Shown: positions 8,235-17,758, counted from the first letter of the stretch. The stretch is 64,000 nt of DNA from Paenibacillus castaneae (GCF_002884445.1 NZ_KZ614144.1:1654202-1718201); one strand, 5' to 3'. Program-made: numbers and translations. The notes: generated by a model not told the origin, from the letters alone.

Positions 8235-9887
8235 ATGGAAGATCAAAACAACAAAAACGGCTATGACGATTTTTTTAAGAAAAATACGGAAGGTCAAGAC
8301 TCTCCCAGAAATGTTGAGGATGGGGAAGTTTCGCAGCATGAAGCGGGGTCTGAACCGCAAGAACAATCGGCTAAGCCATCTTACTACTATTCTTACGGAC
8401 CCTACAAAGCTAACCCGCAGGGGGATGGGAATGGGGCCGGCCAACCGCCTGCTCAGGAGCAGCGGCAGCTGATTCAAGATGAGCCTTATGGAAATACGGC
8501 ATCGAGCTCGCAGGAGCCAAGCAGCGAGCCTGAACAATCGACTGAACGGATAACGCAAAGAGCGCCGCAGCAATCGCCGATTCGGACGTTTACACCTTCG
8601 AATCAGACAAGCAAAAGCGGATGGCAGGTTCGTGAGCCGCGTCGTACATCCTTTTCAGCTATTTTTATGTCTTTCCTAGCTGGTGTTATCGTAGTAGGCT
8701 TGCTAATGTACACGGCTGACTTAAATAATTGGTTTACGAAGGATCAGGCTGTAACTGTGCAAACGCAATCAGGCGGCTCTAACGGTTCATCCGCGACAAT
8801 TGCAGGAACGAATGGCAGCTCTACGGCGTCAACAATAGCTGGCAAACCGGACAATATCGCTCAATTATTTAAAACAGCTAGTCCGGCAGTAGTGAAAATT
8901 GAAACTTATGTCAATACAGCGAAACGGAGCACTGGCGGCTCTATGTTGGATGATTCTTTCTTCCGTCAATTTTTTGGAGATAACTATCCAGGAACGACTC
9001 AGGAAGAAGGAAAGCAAGAAGATAGCAAAATGCAGCAATCGGGTATCGGAACTGGGTTTTTCTTCGACGATTCAGGTTATATTCTGACTAATCAACACGT
9101 TGTTGGAGAATCGGATCAAATTAAAGTTATTGTACAAGGCTATGATGAGCCATTCACAGCTGAGCTGCTCGGTTCAGACTATCAGCTGGATTTAGCTGTA
9201 CTTAAGATTAAAGGCGACAAAGCATTTCCTACGCTGCCGCTTGGAAATTCCGATGATATCAACATTGGAGATTGGGTAGTAGCCATTGGTAATCCATACG
9301 GCTTCGATCATACGGTAACATTCGGCGTACTAAGTGCGAAGGAGCGTCCAATTGATATTCAAGATTCGCAGGGCGAGCGCAAATATGAGCATTTGCTGCA
9401 AACGGACGCATCCATTAATCCTGGTAATTCAGGCGGGCCGCTTCTTAACCTGAACGGTGAGGTGGTTGGCATTAATACGGCAGTAAGCTCGCAAGCGCAA
9501 GGAATTGGCTTTGCGATTCCGACGAGTACCATTCAAGGTGTAATCGACAACTTGAAAAATAACAAAGCTATTCCTAAGCCTGCTAGTCCTTATATTGGAG
9601 CTGAGCTTCAGAATGTAACGGCTGAAATAGCAAAACAATTAGGCATGGATAAGGTTGAAGGCTCTATTGTACGAAATGTTTATTATAATTCTCCAGCTTA
9701 TATTGCAGGGGTACAGCAATTTGATGTTATCGTAGGCATAGACGGCAAGAAATATGCTTCGATGGAAACATTAATAGCAGCGATTAAAGAGAAAAAGGTT
9801 AATGATAAGGTAGAGCTCAATATTGTTCGCAAAGGAACGGCAATGAACCTGCAAGTCATAATTGGTGACAAGAATGCAGTAGAATAA
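8235..9887 (+). CDS. Membrane-anchored HtrA/DegP-type serine protease
   Basis: Degrades or refolds damaged proteins at the outer face of the membrane. The 550 residues show a hydrophilic cytoplasmic part rich in Gln, Ser and Pro (about 1-135). One membrane helix follows (about 140-162), then a Ser/Thr/Gly linker. The trypsin-like domain has its triad in TNQHVVG (His), DYQLDLAVLK (Asp) and NPGNSGGPLL (Ser). One C-terminal PDZ domain starts at about 455 and includes SPAYIAGVQQFDVIVGIDG. The start ATG 8235 follows AAGGAGGAG. The cytoplasmic tail is long for an HtrA. An OmpR-type regulator and a sensor kinase lie just downstream, as CssRS and MprAB are linked to HtrA genes in other bacteria. No symbol is given because htrA, htrB and htrC cannot be told apart here. 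Confidence 0.93.
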   Translation: MEDQNNKNGYDDFFKKNTEGQDSPRNVEDGEVSQHEAGSEPQEQSAKPSYYYSYGPYKANPQGDGNGAGQPPAQEQRQLIQDEPYGNTASSSQEPSSEPEQSTERITQRAPQQSPIRTFTPSNQTSKSGWQVREPRRTSFSAIFMSFLAGVIVVGLLMYTADLNNWFTKDQAVTVQTQSGGSNGSSATIAGTNGSSTASTIAGKPDNIAQLFKTASPAVVKIETYVNTAKRSTGGSMLDDSFFRQFFGDNYPGTTQEEGKQEDSKMQQSGIGTGFFFDDSGYILTNQHVVGESDQIKVIVQGYDEPFTAELLGSDYQLDLAVLKIKGDKAFPTLPLGNSDDINIGDWVVAIGNPYGFDHTVTFGVLSAKERPIDIQDSQGERKYEHLLQTDASINPGNSGGPLLNLNGEVVGINTAVSSQAQGIGFAIPTSTIQGVIDNLKNNKAIPKPASPYIGAELQNVTAEIAKQLGMDKVEGSIVRNVYYNSPAYIAGVQQFDVIVGIDGKKYASMETLIAAIKEKKVNDKVELNIVRKGTAMNLQVIIGDKNAVE

Positions 9888-9908
9888 ATTGTAAAATGGT
9901 GAAAAGAA

Positions 9909-9941
9909 AAACGCAGAGAGACAGCAAGCTCTGCGTTTTTT
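9909..9941 (+). terminator. Terminator between htrA and the two-component genes
   Basis: AACGCAGAG and CTCTGCGTT form the stem, followed by TTTTT. The regulator and kinase are therefore at least partly transcribed on their own. Confidence 0.85.
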
Positions 9942-9965
9942 GTTGCAGATAGAGGGGGACAAATA

Positions 9966-10658
9966 GTGAGACAGCATATTGTAGTCATGGATGACGATGA
10001 GAAAATAATATCTTTGCTTAGAAGAAGCTTAGCCTTTGAAGGCTATGAAGTTACGACCGCAACTAACGGAATGGAAGGGCTTAAGGCATTGCTGAAAATT
10101 GAACCAGACCTGCTTATCCTCGATATTATGATGCCACAGGTTGACGGCTGGGAAGTTTGTCGGCGCGTAAGAGAAAGCGGCAGTACGGTTCCGATTATGA
10201 TGCTCACAGCCAAGGATGATGTTACCGATCGGGTGAAAGGGCTGGATCTGGGGGCAGATGATTATTTGGTTAAGCCTTTTGCGCTGGAAGAGCTGCTTGC
10301 ACGCACGCGTGCCATGCTGCGAAGAAAACCGGATACAATGGGACAAGCTAGCAATCAGCTTCTTTATGAGGATTTAATATTGGATATGGATGCGAGGGAA
10401 GCCATTCGCTCTGGACGGAGAATTGAGTTGACCTCCAAGGAATATGACCTTCTGCTGCTGTTTATGCAGAATCCGCGCCGTGTGTTGACGCGTGATGCTA
10501 TTATGGAAAAAATTTGGGGCTATGACTTCAGCGGTGAATCAAACGTGCTGGAGGTATACATTGCGATGCTGCGCCAGAAGGTAGAGGATGGCGGCAAAAA
10601 TCGACTCATACAAACGGTGCGCGGCACCGGCTACGTGCTTCGCGGAGAGGCAGGTTAA
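9966..10658 (+). CDS. OmpR-family response regulator
   Basis: A 230-residue regulator. The receiver domain has the acidic pocket DDDE near the start, the phospho-Asp in LLILDIMMPQVDG and the switch Lys in LVKPFALEEL. A winged-helix DNA-binding domain follows (about 130-226) with RIELTSKEYDLLLLF and TVRGTGYVLRG. GTG 9966 follows AGAGGGGGA. The partner kinase starts 4 nt after the stop. Its position next to htrA suggests control of secretion or envelope protein stress, as for CssR and MprA. This is inference from gene order. Confidence 0.93.
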   Translation: MRQHIVVMDDDEKIISLLRRSLAFEGYEVTTATNGMEGLKALLKIEPDLLILDIMMPQVDGWEVCRRVRESGSTVPIMMLTAKDDVTDRVKGLDLGADDYLVKPFALEELLARTRAMLRRKPDTMGQASNQLLYEDLILDMDAREAIRSGRRIELTSKEYDLLLLFMQNPRRVLTRDAIMEKIWGYDFSGESNVLEVYIAMLRQKVEDGGKNRLIQTVRGTGYVLRGEAG

Positions 10659-10662
10659 CATT

Positions 10663-12186
10663 ATGTCTATTCGGCTTCGGCTAACGCTCTGGTATTCGGG
10701 CTTGTTAGCTGTAACGATGATCGTTTTTGGCCTTTGTATTTATTTCTTTGTAAACTGGAATACGTATGCGGAAATCAAAGAACAGATGCGTGTTCAAAAC
10801 AGTAAAATAGATATTATAGGCGCAACTAATTTTCTGAATAAGAAGCTGGATTTGTATGTCGGATCACAATTCCGAATTGACCAGAAAGACATGTATATTC
10901 AACTGGTGAATTATAAAGAATCGGCCATTACGCAATCCAATAATTTTCCAACCACATTTAGTATTCCCTATGCAGAAGCGAAAGCAAAACCAAAGGATGG
11001 GTTTGTTAAGGTTAAGGTGGAAATTAACGGACACAAATACGATATGCTTACTTACCAACGTGGGATATATTTGCGGAGTGATAACAGCCTGGTGGGCTTG
11101 CTGCAAATCGGTGTATTTACCTACAATGAGGAAAGATTCCTTAGCGGGCTGCGCACTATCCTAATCTTCTCATCGCTGGTCGTTGTATTTATCGCATTTA
11201 CAGTTGGATTAATCATTGCACGGCAGGCTCTCCGTCCGATTGAGAGAGTTATTCGCTCAACACAGCAAATTGAGAGCGGCTCAGACCTAAGCGTCAGAAT
11301 TCCAGCAATGGGTCCGAAGGATGAGATCGGAAGACTTGTAAGTACGTTAAACGTTATGCTCTCGCGTCTGGAAATGGCCTATAACGAGCTGGATGAGGCT
11401 TATAAGGCTCAGCGCAGATTCGTTTCCGATGCTTCGCATGAGCTCCGTACACCGCTGACAACAATAAGGGGAAATATTGATTTGCTGGAGCGGATGTGGA
11501 CGAAGATGAAGGAAACGAATAGGAATCCGGAGAGCGGAGAGTGGCTTCCGCTTGACAATGAGCGCTGGGATTTATCGAAGGAAGCGATGAGCGATATTTC
11601 GGCAGAAGCGAAGCGGATGAGCACGCTAGTTAATGATTTGCTTGCTCTGGCGCGCGCAGATGCCGGCTACACGATGGAGAAAACACCGCTAGACCTGCTG
11701 CCGCTGACAGAAGAGGTCGTGCGCAGAGCGCAGCTGCTGCCTCGTACTGCTGTATGGCAAGTTGGCGACCTCTCCGCCTTGGCTGGGGTACGTGTCAATG
11801 CAAACCATAATTATCTGCAGCAAATGCTGTTCATATTTATTGAGAACGCCTTTAAATATACGCCGGAAGGATATATTGAGCTCAGAGCGATACGCAGAGA
11901 TCAAGAATTAGGCTTTATCATTGAAGATACCGGTATCGGAATGAATCCGGATGAAATTCCGCATATCTTCGATCGTTTCTATCGAGCAGACGAATCGAGA
12001 GGCGTTACAGTAGGAACGGGACTTGGATTATCGATTGCCAAATGGATTATTGATGAGCATAAGGGCTCTGTTGAAGTGACGACTGGCGAGGGAAATGGAA
12101 CGAAGTTTACAATCTGGCTGCCTTTAGCCTTTCCGGACACGTCTCATTCGTCTATAATAGTAGCAACGGATGAATTAAAAGAATAA
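10663..12186 (+). CDS. Sensor histidine kinase paired with the upstream regulator
   Basis: A 507-residue membrane kinase. The first helix is at about 8-30 and an extracytoplasmic domain spans about 31-165. The second helix (about 168-192) is followed by HAMP (about 193-260). HisKA has [19 protein letters not shown] with the phospho-His. The HATPase domain shows [18 protein letters not shown] and [13 protein letters not shown] start at ATG 10663 (MSIRLRL), behind GGAGAGG. An ATG at 10588 in the same frame lies inside the regulator gene and lacks a binding site. The extracytoplasmic domain, the stimulus sensor, has no motif I recognise. Confidence 0.93.
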   Translation: MSIRLRLTLWYSGLLAVTMIVFGLCIYFFVNWNTYAEIKEQMRVQNSKIDIIGATNFLNKKLDLYVGSQFRIDQKDMYIQLVNYKESAITQSNNFPTTFSIPYAEAKAKPKDGFVKVKVEINGHKYDMLTYQRGIYLRSDNSLVGLLQIGVFTYNEERFLSGLRTILIFSSLVVVFIAFTVGLIIARQALRPIERVIRSTQQIESGSDLSVRIPAMGPKDEIGRLVSTLNVMLSRLEMAYNELDEAYKAQRRFVSDASHELRTPLTTIRGNIDLLERMWTKMKETNRNPESGEWLPLDNERWDLSKEAMSDISAEAKRMSTLVNDLLALARADAGYTMEKTPLDLLPLTEEVVRRAQLLPRTAVWQVGDLSALAGVRVNANHNYLQQMLFIFIENAFKYTPEGYIELRAIRRDQELGFIIEDTGIGMNPDEIPHIFDRFYRADESRGVTVGTGLGLSIAKWIIDEHKGSVEVTTGEGNGTKFTIWLPLAFPDTSHSSIIVATDELKE

Positions 12187-12226
12187 AGCCTATTACGTAC
12201 ATCCGGTTAGAAAGCGGGTGCAATTA

Positions 12227-13219
12227 ATGGAAATTGTTAGAATATCACCGCGCGGCTACTGCTATGGCGTTGTTGATGCCATGGTTTTGGCTTTGCAAAC
12301 AGCCAAAAACTTAGAGCTACCGCGGCCCATATATATTTTGGGCATGATCGTTCATAATGCGCATGTAACGGAAGCTTTCGAGCAGGCAGGCGTTATTACG
12401 CTGGATGGTGCCAATCGACTTGATATATTGGATCAAGTCGATACTGGAACCGTTATTTTCACAGCGCATGGTGTATCGCCAGAGGTTCGTCAGCGGGCTC
12501 GCGAGAAAGGGCTTTCTGTCGTTGACGCCACCTGTCCTGACGTGACGAGAACTCATGATTTGATTCGCGCGAAAACAGCGGAAGGCTATCATATTATTTA
12601 CATCGGCAAGAAGGATCACCCTGAGCCGGAGGGAGCAATCGGCGTAGCTCCGGATCTCGTGCATCTCATTGAGCGCGAAGAGGATATTGCTTCGCTTAAT
12701 TTGCCGGAAGATCGTATTATTATTACGAATCAAACGACAATGTCGCAATGGGATATTCGTCATATCATTAGCCGCTTACTCGAGCGGTATCCTTCAGCTG
12801 AGGTTCATAACGAGATATGTATGGCGACGCAGGTTCGACAGGAAGCGGTAGCCGAGCAAGCGGGTGAAGCGCAGCTATGTATCGTCGTTGGTGATCCGAG
12901 GAGCAATAACTCTAACCGTCTTGCACAGGTTTCAGAGGAGATCGCCGGCGTCAAAGCTTATCGTGTGTCTGATGTGTCCGAGATCAAACAGGAATGGCTT
13001 AAGGGCGTAGACCGAGTTGCGGTAACTTCTGGGGCATCCACACCGACGCCGCTAACCAAAGAAGTTATTACGTACTTGGAGCAATACGATCACGCAAATT
13101 CGGATACTTGGGAAATACGTCGTACCGTCAATATGAATAAGCTGCTGCCTAATATCCGAGTTAAATCAACTGCTGGTGAAGCGGCAGCCGCGACAGCAAC
13201 TGCTGAGAAGACAGAGTAG
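12227..13219 (+). CDS. ispH: 4-hydroxy-3-methylbut-2-enyl diphosphate reductase
   Basis: Last step of the MEP isoprenoid pathway, making IPP and DMAPP with a 4Fe-4S cluster. The 330 residues contain the three cluster cysteines in RGYCYGV (C12), ATCPDV (C103) and NEICMATQ (C198), plus substrate-binding HGVSP and KKDHPEPEG. The start ATG 12227 gives the family N-terminus [15 protein letters not shown]; the GTG 9 nt upstream is less likely. The C-terminal 20 residues are Ala/Thr-rich and probably disordered. The gene follows the kinase gene closely and ends in a strong terminator. Confidence 0.96.
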   Translation: MEIVRISPRGYCYGVVDAMVLALQTAKNLELPRPIYILGMIVHNAHVTEAFEQAGVITLDGANRLDILDQVDTGTVIFTAHGVSPEVRQRAREKGLSVVDATCPDVTRTHDLIRAKTAEGYHIIYIGKKDHPEPEGAIGVAPDLVHLIEREEDIASLNLPEDRIIITNQTTMSQWDIRHIISRLLERYPSAEVHNEICMATQVRQEAVAEQAGEAQLCIVVGDPRSNNSNRLAQVSEEIAGVKAYRVSDVSEIKQEWLKGVDRVAVTSGASTPTPLTKEVITYLEQYDHANSDTWEIRRTVNMNKLLPNIRVKSTAGEAAAATATAEKTE

Positions 13220-13237
13220 TATAATGGGCTGAATACA

Positions 13238-13286
13238 ACGAATCTCATTCCCCTTGACCATGGAGGGGAATGAGATTCGTTTTTTT
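13238..13286 (+). terminator. Strong terminator after ispH
   Basis: ACGAATCTCATTCCCCTT pairs almost perfectly with the downstream AGGGGAATGAGATTCGT and is followed by TTTTTTT. Confidence 0.92.
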
Positions 13287-13637
13287 ATAAAGATTAATCG
13301 AAAAAGTGAGATCACTCCCTAATCTAGTAACTTAGCTGCTGCTATTCCAGTTAGTTGTCCCGATTAACACGACTACAGGTAGAAATGATTTAACAAAGGG
13401 AAGGAGAAACTTTTGTAATATGGGTTGACGAAAGGCAGCTTCTCTTGTATATTTACTTTAGTGATTAAAAGCGTAGAAGCCGCAAAGCATAAAAGCTATA
13501 AAGCGTATATGCGTTGAAGTGTGAAATGATCTGTATTACCAGATAAAGCTGCAAATGTGATTATTAGTATCATATGAGCATCCCGTCTATCAGAAAGCTA
13601 ATTGTTTGCTGTTAAAAAATACTAAGGAGTGATCCCT
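13287..13637 (+). other. 350-nt gap holding the DAHP synthase promoter and a long leader
   Basis: No gene is visible. A good sigma-A promoter lies at 13425-13453, which leaves about 175 nt of AT-rich 5' leader before the start codon. I see no T-box, no terminator/antiterminator pair and no upstream ORF of note in the leader. Confidence 0.5.
13425..13453 (+). promoter_or_regulatory. Sigma-A promoter upstream of DAHP synthase
   Basis: TTGACG (13425-13430), a 17-bp spacer and TATATT (13448-13453). Confidence 0.7.
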
Positions 13638-14699
13638 ATGATCGTTATTACTAATTCAAAGATTGAAGAGGCTCGTATTAATGAAATTGTAGCCCATATT
13701 GAAAAAGCAGGTGTTCAAGCTCATGTATCGAGAGGAACGGACCGTACGGTAATTGGTATTATCGGAAATGCAGAACCAACACTAGCGGAGCATCTGCGTC
13801 AAATGAAGGGAGTAGAGAATGTTATAAAAATTTCAAAATCCTACAAGCTTGCTAGCCGTGATTTCCATCCAGACGATACAATTATTGATATTAAAGGTGT
13901 CAAAATCGGCGGCAGCAATCTTGTTATTATGGGCGGGCCATGTGCAGTCGAGACGCCAGAGCAAATTGACGAGATTGCTCGCCTAGTGAAAGCAGCAGGC
14001 GGACAGGTGCTGCGAGGCGGCGCGTTCAAGCCGCGTACGGGTCCGTACAGCTTCCAAGGTGTCGGCGTTGAAGGATTGGCGATGATGGCTGAGGCAGGCA
14101 AGAAACACGGTCTGCTGACGATTACAGAGGTCATGACGCCGGAGTATGTTGATGTGTGCGCAGAATATGCTGATATCCTTCAGGTAGGAACGCGCAATAT
14201 GCAAAACTTTGATTTGCTGCGCAAGCTTGGCACTATCCAGACGCCAGTATTGCTAAAGAGAGGCTTTAGCTCCACGTATGATGAATTTCTGAATGCAGCG
14301 GAATATATTCTGGCAGGCGGCAATCCGAATGTTATGCTCTGCGAGCGTGGAATTCGTACGTTCGAGACATATACACGCAATACGCTGGATTTAACGGCTA
14401 TTCCGGTTCTGCAATCGCTTAGCCATTTGCCGGTCATCTCCGATCCGAGCCACGGCACAGGACGCCGTGAATTGGTAGAGCCGATGTCCAAGGCATCAGT
14501 CGCGGCAGGAGCGAACGGATTAATCGTGGAAATGCATACCGATCCAGATAATTCGATGACCGGAGACGGTGTTCAATCGTTGTTCCCCGATCAATTCGCA
14601 AAGCTTCTTAAGGAGCTTGAGCAGCTTGCTCCAATTGTTGGCAAGCAATTTGATACACCGAAAGCGCCTGCTGAAGCTTTTAAAGAATGGAAAATATAA
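13638..14699 (+). CDS. aroF: 3-deoxy-7-phosphoheptulonate (DAHP) synthase, type I beta
   Basis: First step of the shikimate pathway: phosphoenolpyruvate plus erythrose 4-phosphate gives DAHP. The 353 residues have an N-terminal ferredoxin-like regulatory domain (about 1-70) and a TIM barrel with GGPCAVET, GGAFKPRTGPYSFQG, VGTRNMQNFDLL, LCERGIRTFE, DPSHGTGRRE and VEMHTDPDN. This arrangement is that of the Thermotoga-type enzyme, in which the N-terminal domain gives feedback inhibition by aromatic amino acids. It has no chorismate mutase fusion. The start ATG 13638 follows AAGGAG at 8 nt; the GTG at 13629 overlaps the binding site. It is a single-gene unit between its own promoter and terminator. 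Confidence 0.94.
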   Translation: MIVITNSKIEEARINEIVAHIEKAGVQAHVSRGTDRTVIGIIGNAEPTLAEHLRQMKGVENVIKISKSYKLASRDFHPDDTIIDIKGVKIGGSNLVIMGGPCAVETPEQIDEIARLVKAAGGQVLRGGAFKPRTGPYSFQGVGVEGLAMMAEAGKKHGLLTITEVMTPEYVDVCAEYADILQVGTRNMQNFDLLRKLGTIQTPVLLKRGFSSTYDEFLNAAEYILAGGNPNVMLCERGIRTFETYTRNTLDLTAIPVLQSLSHLPVISDPSHGTGRRELVEPMSKASVAAGANGLIVEMHTDPDNSMTGDGVQSLFPDQFAKLLKELEQLAPIVGKQFDTPKAPAEAFKEWKI

Positions 14700-14706
14700 T
14701 AAGCGT

Positions 14707-14752
14707 AAAGAACCGTACATCCTTGCTTCTGCAAGGATGTACGGTTCTTTTT
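14707..14752 (+). terminator. Terminator after DAHP synthase
   Basis: A perfect 20-bp stem (AAAGAACCGTACATCCTTGC and its complement) closes on a TTCT loop and is followed by T's. Confidence 0.93.
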
Positions 14753-14794
14753 GTTAGGCGGGAAGTCAGGTATTGTGAACTTCTGTTTAAACTT

Positions 14795-14833
14795 TGTAAG
14801 TATACCTGACATGAGTTTAAAAAATACCTGACA
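14795..14833 (+). promoter_or_regulatory. GlnR/TnrA-type operator(s) upstream of glnA
   Basis: TGTAA-N7-TGACA at 14795-14811 fits the GlnR/TnrA consensus TGTNAN7TNACA exactly. A second, degenerate copy (TTAAA-N7-TGACA, 14817-14833) lies exactly 22 bp further on, two helical turns, and ends 6 bp before the -35. The sequence ATACCTGACA is shared by both, and a reverse copy, GTCAGGTAT, lies at 14765. Confidence 0.65.
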
Positions 14834-14839
14834 TAACTA

Positions 14840-14869
14840 TTGACGGAGATTGAAGCCAAGTTTTATAAT
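14840..14869 (+). promoter_or_regulatory. Sigma-A promoter of glnA
   Basis: TTGACG (14840-14845), an 18-bp spacer and a perfect TATAAT (14864-14869). Confidence 0.8.
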
Positions 14870-14947
14870 AACGACATGGATTTGGAGCAATAGTTGAACG
14901 ATAAATGTTCAATACAAAGATAATGTTCGGAAATGGAGGAAATTATT

Positions 14948-16372
14948 ATGTCAGTTCAAAATGTTTTGGACAATATTAAAGAAAATGGCATCATGTTTGT
15001 AGATTTCCGCTTTGTAGATCTTCTTGGTCATGCACACCACATCACTCTTCCTGCTGCTGAGGTTGATGCTGATACTTTTGTAAACGGGGTAGCGTTTGAT
15101 GGTTCTTCGATCCAGGGTTTCCGTGGTATCGAAAACTCTGACATGGTTATGATGCCGGATCCAGAATCCGTTTATATTGATCCTTTCACTGATCATCCTA
15201 CACTGAACGTTATGAGCAATATATTTACACCAGATGGTGATCGTTATGACCGTGATCCGCGCAGCATCGCTCAGAAGGCTGAAGAATATTTGCAAACGAC
15301 TGGTATTGGTACGACAGCGTTTTTCGCACCGGAGCCTGAATTTTTCATCTTCGACGAAGTTCGCTATGAAAGCACAATGAATTCATCTTCTTATATCGTT
15401 GAATCCGAAGAAGCTGGTTGGAACACGAACCGCAAAGAAGAGGGCGGAAACCTAGGTTCAAAAGTTCCGGTTAAAGGCGGCTATGTCCCAGTAGCTCCAG
15501 TTGACTCCCAACAAGACATCCGCAGCGAGATGGTTCGCCTCTTGCAGGAATCAGGCCTTCGCGTAGAGCGCCACCATCATGAAGTAGCTACCGCTGGTCA
15601 AGCGGAAATTAACTTCCGTTTCGATACTCTTACCAAAACAGCTGATAATCTTATGAAATTTAAATATATTATTCACAATACAGCTCGCCAATATGGCAAA
15701 TCAGCTACGTTCATGCCGAAGCCGTTGTTTGGCGATAGCGGCAGCGGTATGCACGTTCATGCCTCCATTTTCGATGGCGACACACCTTTATTCTATGATA
15801 AAGGCGCTTATGCAAACTTAAGTGAAATGGCTATGCACTATATCGGCGGCCTGCTTTACCACGCACCAGCATTGATTGCTATTACTAACCCAAGCACGAA
15901 TTCGTTCAAACGTCTTGTGCCGGGTTATGAAGCACCGGTTAACCTTGTATTCTCCAAAGGAAACCGTTCAGCAGCTGTCCGTATTCCAATCGCGGCTGTA
16001 ACGGCTAAAGGCTGCCGCATCGAGTTCCGTACGCCTGACAATACAGCCAACCCTTATCTAGCGTTTGCAGCTATGCTGCTTGCAGGATTGGATGGCATTA
16101 AGCGTAAGCTTGATCCTGTTGCTCTTGGTTATGGTCCGTTCGACAAAAACATGTATGACTTGCCTGAAGAAGAGAAAAAAGATATTCGCAGCGTTCCTGG
16201 AACGCTTGATGAAGCGCTGAACGCGCTTGAGGCAGATTCCGAATTCTTAACAGAAGGCGGCGTATTCTCCAAAGACTTTATCGACAATTACGTAGCTGTG
16301 AAACGTAAAGAAGCGAAAGCAGTTGCGATCCGAATTCATCCGCATGAATTCAGCCTATACTACGATTGTTAA
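14948..16372 (+). CDS. glnA: Glutamine synthetase, type I, GSI-beta-like
   Basis: Makes glutamine from glutamate, ammonia and ATP. At 474 residues it has the length of the GSI-beta (enterobacterial) class, not of the GSI-alpha enzyme of about 444 residues usual in Bacillus. Landmarks are the FDGSSI loop, FAPEPEFFIFD, HHHEVATAGQAE, GDSGSGMHVHAS, the latch LVPGYEAPV and RIEFRTPD. It keeps KNMYDLPEEE, the segment equal to the adenylylation loop of the E. coli enzyme (KNLYDLPPEE). Start ATG 14948 (MSVQN) follows GGAGG at 8 nt. A GlnR/TnrA-like box in front suggests nitrogen control. No glnR is adjacent, so a GSI-alpha glnRA pair may exist elsewhere. Confidence 0.95.
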   Translation: MSVQNVLDNIKENGIMFVDFRFVDLLGHAHHITLPAAEVDADTFVNGVAFDGSSIQGFRGIENSDMVMMPDPESVYIDPFTDHPTLNVMSNIFTPDGDRYDRDPRSIAQKAEEYLQTTGIGTTAFFAPEPEFFIFDEVRYESTMNSSSYIVESEEAGWNTNRKEEGGNLGSKVPVKGGYVPVAPVDSQQDIRSEMVRLLQESGLRVERHHHEVATAGQAEINFRFDTLTKTADNLMKFKYIIHNTARQYGKSATFMPKPLFGDSGSGMHVHASIFDGDTPLFYDKGAYANLSEMAMHYIGGLLYHAPALIAITNPSTNSFKRLVPGYEAPVNLVFSKGNRSAAVRIPIAAVTAKGCRIEFRTPDNTANPYLAFAAMLLAGLDGIKRKLDPVALGYGPFDKNMYDLPEEEKKDIRSVPGTLDEALNALEADSEFLTEGGVFSKDFIDNYVAVKRKEAKAVAIRIHPHEFSLYYDC

Positions 16373-16393
16373 TCAATTCATAAGTTTCATAAG

Positions 16394-16423
16394 AAAAGGG
16401 CCCTTTAAGGGTCCTTTTCTTTA
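16394..16423 (+). terminator. Terminator after glnA
   Basis: AAAAGGGCCC and GGGTCCTTTT form the stem, followed by CTTT. Confidence 0.75.
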
Positions 16424-16516
16424 TTGAAAAGCAATATTTTTGTATGAAATCCGAATATTTAATGACAGTTATTCAACATACGTTCGACTTTTTGTGATTT
16501 ATCGATACGAATATAC

Positions 16517-16545
16517 TTGATGCATTCCTCCAAAATTGCTATCAT
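16517..16545 (+). promoter_or_regulatory. Sigma-A-like promoter of serC
   Basis: TTGATG (16517-16522), a 17-bp spacer and TATCAT (16540-16545), about 40 bp before the start codon. Confidence 0.65.
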
Positions 16546-16586
16546 AACCATATCATGTATAAAGAAGCTGAGGTGGGTATCCGAAT

Positions 16587-17672
16587 ATGACAAGAGCATT
16601 TAATTTCAACGCAGGACCAGCCGCAATACCTCTCGAGGTGCTTAAGCAAGCACAGGAGCAATTCGTAGATTATAAGGGCGCGGGCATGTCCATTATGGAA
16701 ATGTCGCATAGAAGCGCATTATATGAGCAGGTGAACAATGAATCTCAAGCCTTGCTTCGTGAATTGTTCAATATTCCTAGCAATTATCACGTGTTATTTC
16801 TGCAAGGGGGCGCAAGTACGCAATTTGCGATGCTGCCCTTAAACCTTCTTCGTCCGGGTTCACCTGGTGCTTATGTCATGACAGGAGCTTGGGCTGATAA
16901 AGCACTGAAGGAAGCAAAGCTGGTAGGCGATACGGTTGTAGCAGCTTCTACCGAAGCAGACAAATTTATGCGTATGCCGACAATGGCTGAAATCGAAGTT
17001 CCCGAGAATGCTGCGTATTTGCATCTCACTTCGAATGAAACAATAGGCGGAACCCAGTTCAAAGAGTTTCCGAATACAGGAAATGTCCCACTTATAGCAG
17101 ATATGTCCAGTGATATTCTAAGTCGTCCGATCGATGTAAGCCAGTTCGGCGTTATTTATGCCGGTGCCCAGAAAAATCTAGGCCCGTCAGGCGTAACAGT
17201 TGTCATCATACGTGACGATCTAGTGAAGGAAAGTCCCAAAACGATTCCAACCATGTTTAGATACGATACGCATGTGAAGAGTTCTTCGCTCTACAACACA
17301 CCGCCATCCTTCTCGGTTTACATGGTCAGCCTAGTGCTGCAATGGATAAAAGACAGGGGCGGAGTTGCTCAATTAGAGCAATACAATCATGACAAAACAA
17401 AGCTGATCTATGATGCAATTGATGGAAGCAGCGGATTCTATATCGGCTGCGCTCAGCCGCAAAGTCGTTCGAATATGAACATTACGTTCCGTATTCACAG
17501 CGAAGAGCTGGAGAAGAAATTTATTAAAGAATCAGAGCTGGAAGGCTTTGTTGGCTTAAAGGGACATCGTGATGTGGGCGGCCTTCGTGCTTCTACTTAC
17601 AACGCTGTGCCGCTGGAAAGCTGCCAGGCGCTTACACAATTTATGATCGACTTCCAGAAGAGAAACGGTTAA
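16587..17672 (+). CDS. serC: Phosphoserine aminotransferase
   Basis: Converts 3-phosphohydroxypyruvate to phosphoserine with glutamate as donor (serine pathway, also pyridoxal phosphate synthesis in some bacteria). The 361 residues begin with FNFNAGPAAIP and contain FLQGGAS, SNETIGGTQF and the pyridoxal-phosphate Lys in YAGAQKNLGPSGVTVV. The C-terminal GLKGHRDVGGLRASTYNA is typical of the family. ATG 16587 follows GAGGTGGG. It is monocistronic between its promoter and a bidirectional terminator. serA and serB are not adjacent. Confidence 0.97.
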   Translation: MTRAFNFNAGPAAIPLEVLKQAQEQFVDYKGAGMSIMEMSHRSALYEQVNNESQALLRELFNIPSNYHVLFLQGGASTQFAMLPLNLLRPGSPGAYVMTGAWADKALKEAKLVGDTVVAASTEADKFMRMPTMAEIEVPENAAYLHLTSNETIGGTQFKEFPNTGNVPLIADMSSDILSRPIDVSQFGVIYAGAQKNLGPSGVTVVIIRDDLVKESPKTIPTMFRYDTHVKSSSLYNTPPSFSVYMVSLVLQWIKDRGGVAQLEQYNHDKTKLIYDAIDGSSGFYIGCAQPQSRSNMNITFRIHSEELEKKFIKESELEGFVGLKGHRDVGGLRASTYNAVPLESCQALTQFMIDFQKRNG

Positions 17673-17707
17673 ACGTCTTACGAAGCTTCGTTATCGGCAG
17701 AATATAG

Positions 17708-17751
17708 AAAACCGCCCATCCCTTCTTCTTAGAAGGAATGGGCGGTTTTTT
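17708..17751. terminator. Bidirectional terminator between serC and the orphan regulator
   Basis: AAAACCGCCCATCCCTTCT and its near-complement close on a CTTAG-type loop, with A's before and T's after. It serves serC on the plus strand and the regulator gene on the minus strand. Confidence 0.88.
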
Positions 17752-17758
17752 GGGCTTG

